A stretch of 64,000 bases of DNA, taken from positions 558,001-622,000 of the forward strand of contig NZ_LANJ01000011.1 of assembly GCF_000971295.1 (NCBI RefSeq), read 5' to 3'. This DNA is from Devosia epidermidihirudinis. GTDB taxonomy: Bacteria; Pseudomonadota; Alphaproteobacteria; Rhizobiales; Devosiaceae. The first letter of the stretch is position 1. The number at the start of each line of letters is the position of its first letter. This document shows, piece after piece, positions 63,554 through 64,000 of the stretch. Position numbers and translations under genes: made by a program. Below the pieces are notes generated by a model. The model was not told the DNA's origin, did no database searches, and was given only the letters and a program-made list of their open reading frames with translations.

Positions 63554-64000
63554 TTACGCCTTCGCAGCGTTCCGGCGTTGTAGTGCCCGCTGGGCGCGAT
63601 AGCTGAAGAGCACCAGCGCCAGTGCAGTCACTGCGAATGGAATGGTCTGGATCAACTCACCGGGGATCCAGTTGAAGAGGTTCGGCATGACAATCGCCAA
63701 AGCCTCGAACACACCAAACAGCAGTGCCGCGAGCATCGCCCCGACAGGGTGACGGGCCCCCAGCAGCACCGCGCCAAGCGCGATGAAGCCACGACCTGCA
63801 GTCATGTCTCGGGTGAAACCGATATAGTTGAACATGGCCAGCTGCGCGCCGCCGATGCCTGCCAGCGCGCCCGAGGCGATAAGACTCCAGGCACGGACCT
63901 TGTTGACTGGAATGCCGGCCGCTTCAGGCGCTGCAGGATATTCGCCAACGCCGCGCAGCCAGAGGCCATAGGGCGTGCGATAAAGGAAGTACCAGACTGC
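63554..64000 (-). CDS. ABC transporter permease, simple-sugar/nucleoside type (3' part)
   Basis: The frame is open to the right edge, so the 5' part lies outside and 148 residues are visible. TPYGLWLRGVGEYPAAPEAAGI followed by SGALAGIGGAQLA in outline is the cytoplasmic loop and next helix of BPL_transp_2-type permeases. This is the YufQ/NupQ half of BmpA-dependent nucleoside importers and of ribose/galactose-type systems. Three more helices follow, ending in a basic RAQRALQRRNAAKA tail. It belongs to an operon running from beyond the window. Nucleoside uptake is the best guess. Confidence 0.88.
   Translation of the reverse strand, partial: AVWYFLYRTPYGLWLRGVGEYPAAPEAAGIPVNKVRAWSLIASGALAGIGGAQLAMFNYIGFTRDMTAGRGFIALGAVLLGARHPVGAMLAALLFGVFEALAIVMPNLFNWIPGELIQTIPFAVTALALVLFSYRAQRALQRRNAAKA

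Overview
The window reads as about 64 kb of chromosome from an alphaproteobacterium of the order Hyphomicrobiales (Rhizobiales). Codon choice is GC-rich, and several neighbourhoods match that order: lptG-lptD-surA-pdxA-rsmA, acpP-fabF-mltG-yicC-gmk, rpsF-rpsR-rplI and dnaB-alr-radA-cvpA-purF. A Devosia-like bacterium is my best guess from overall gene content; this is an inference, since no 16S gene is present. No phage, insertion sequence, CRISPR array or rRNA operon was seen.

Layout. 1-5.7 kb (+): outer-membrane LPS assembly (lptG end, lptD), a SurA-type chaperone, pdxA and rsmA. 5.8-12.1 kb (-): gmk, yicC, mltG and the fatty-acid genes fabF, acpP, fabG, fabD. 12.3-24.6 kb (+): a MASE1-GGDEF protein, rpsF-rpsR-rplI, dnaB, alr, a small inserted block (SnoaL-like, HxlR regulator, DUF1697), then radA, cvpA, purF and a short-chain dehydrogenase. 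24.6-37.2 kb (-): a Tat-exported metal/haem-type binding protein under a putative iron operator, a CBS/CorC membrane protein, der, a TPR membrane protein, LtrA, guaA, TspO, rsmB, MAPEG and guaB. 37.5-40.3 kb (+): two tandem paralogous MFS exporters. 40.3-42.6 kb (-): a small hypothetical, rlmE and a Ppx/GppA phosphatase.

The most distinctive region is 42.7-60.4 kb. A leftward seven-gene operon encodes a CUT1 sugar ABC importer (binding protein, two permeases, ATPase), an argininosuccinate-lyase-like enzyme, a PfkB sugar kinase and glucosamine-6-phosphate deaminase. Divergent from it run a ROK repressor, a cytoplasmic PIG-L/LmbE deacetylase of 793 residues, a DMT permease and an MTOX/sarcosine-oxidase-like flavoenzyme. 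A second PIG-L paralogue with a Tat signal lies at 57.8-60.3 kb. A 14-base motif is shared (13 of 14 positions) by the ROK promoter region and the promoter of the second PIG-L gene, overlapping a plausible -35 box in both. I infer one regulon that imports, deacylates, cleaves and phosphorylates an amino-sugar conjugate and feeds it through NagB to fructose-6-phosphate.

The right end holds a tRNA-Gln(CTG), an orphan MASE1-PAS-PAS-HWE histidine kinase and the 3' part of a simple-sugar/nucleoside-type ABC permease. Three families of palindromic intergenic repeats sit at 15.5, 18.4, 35.2-35.6 and 57.3-57.7 kb.
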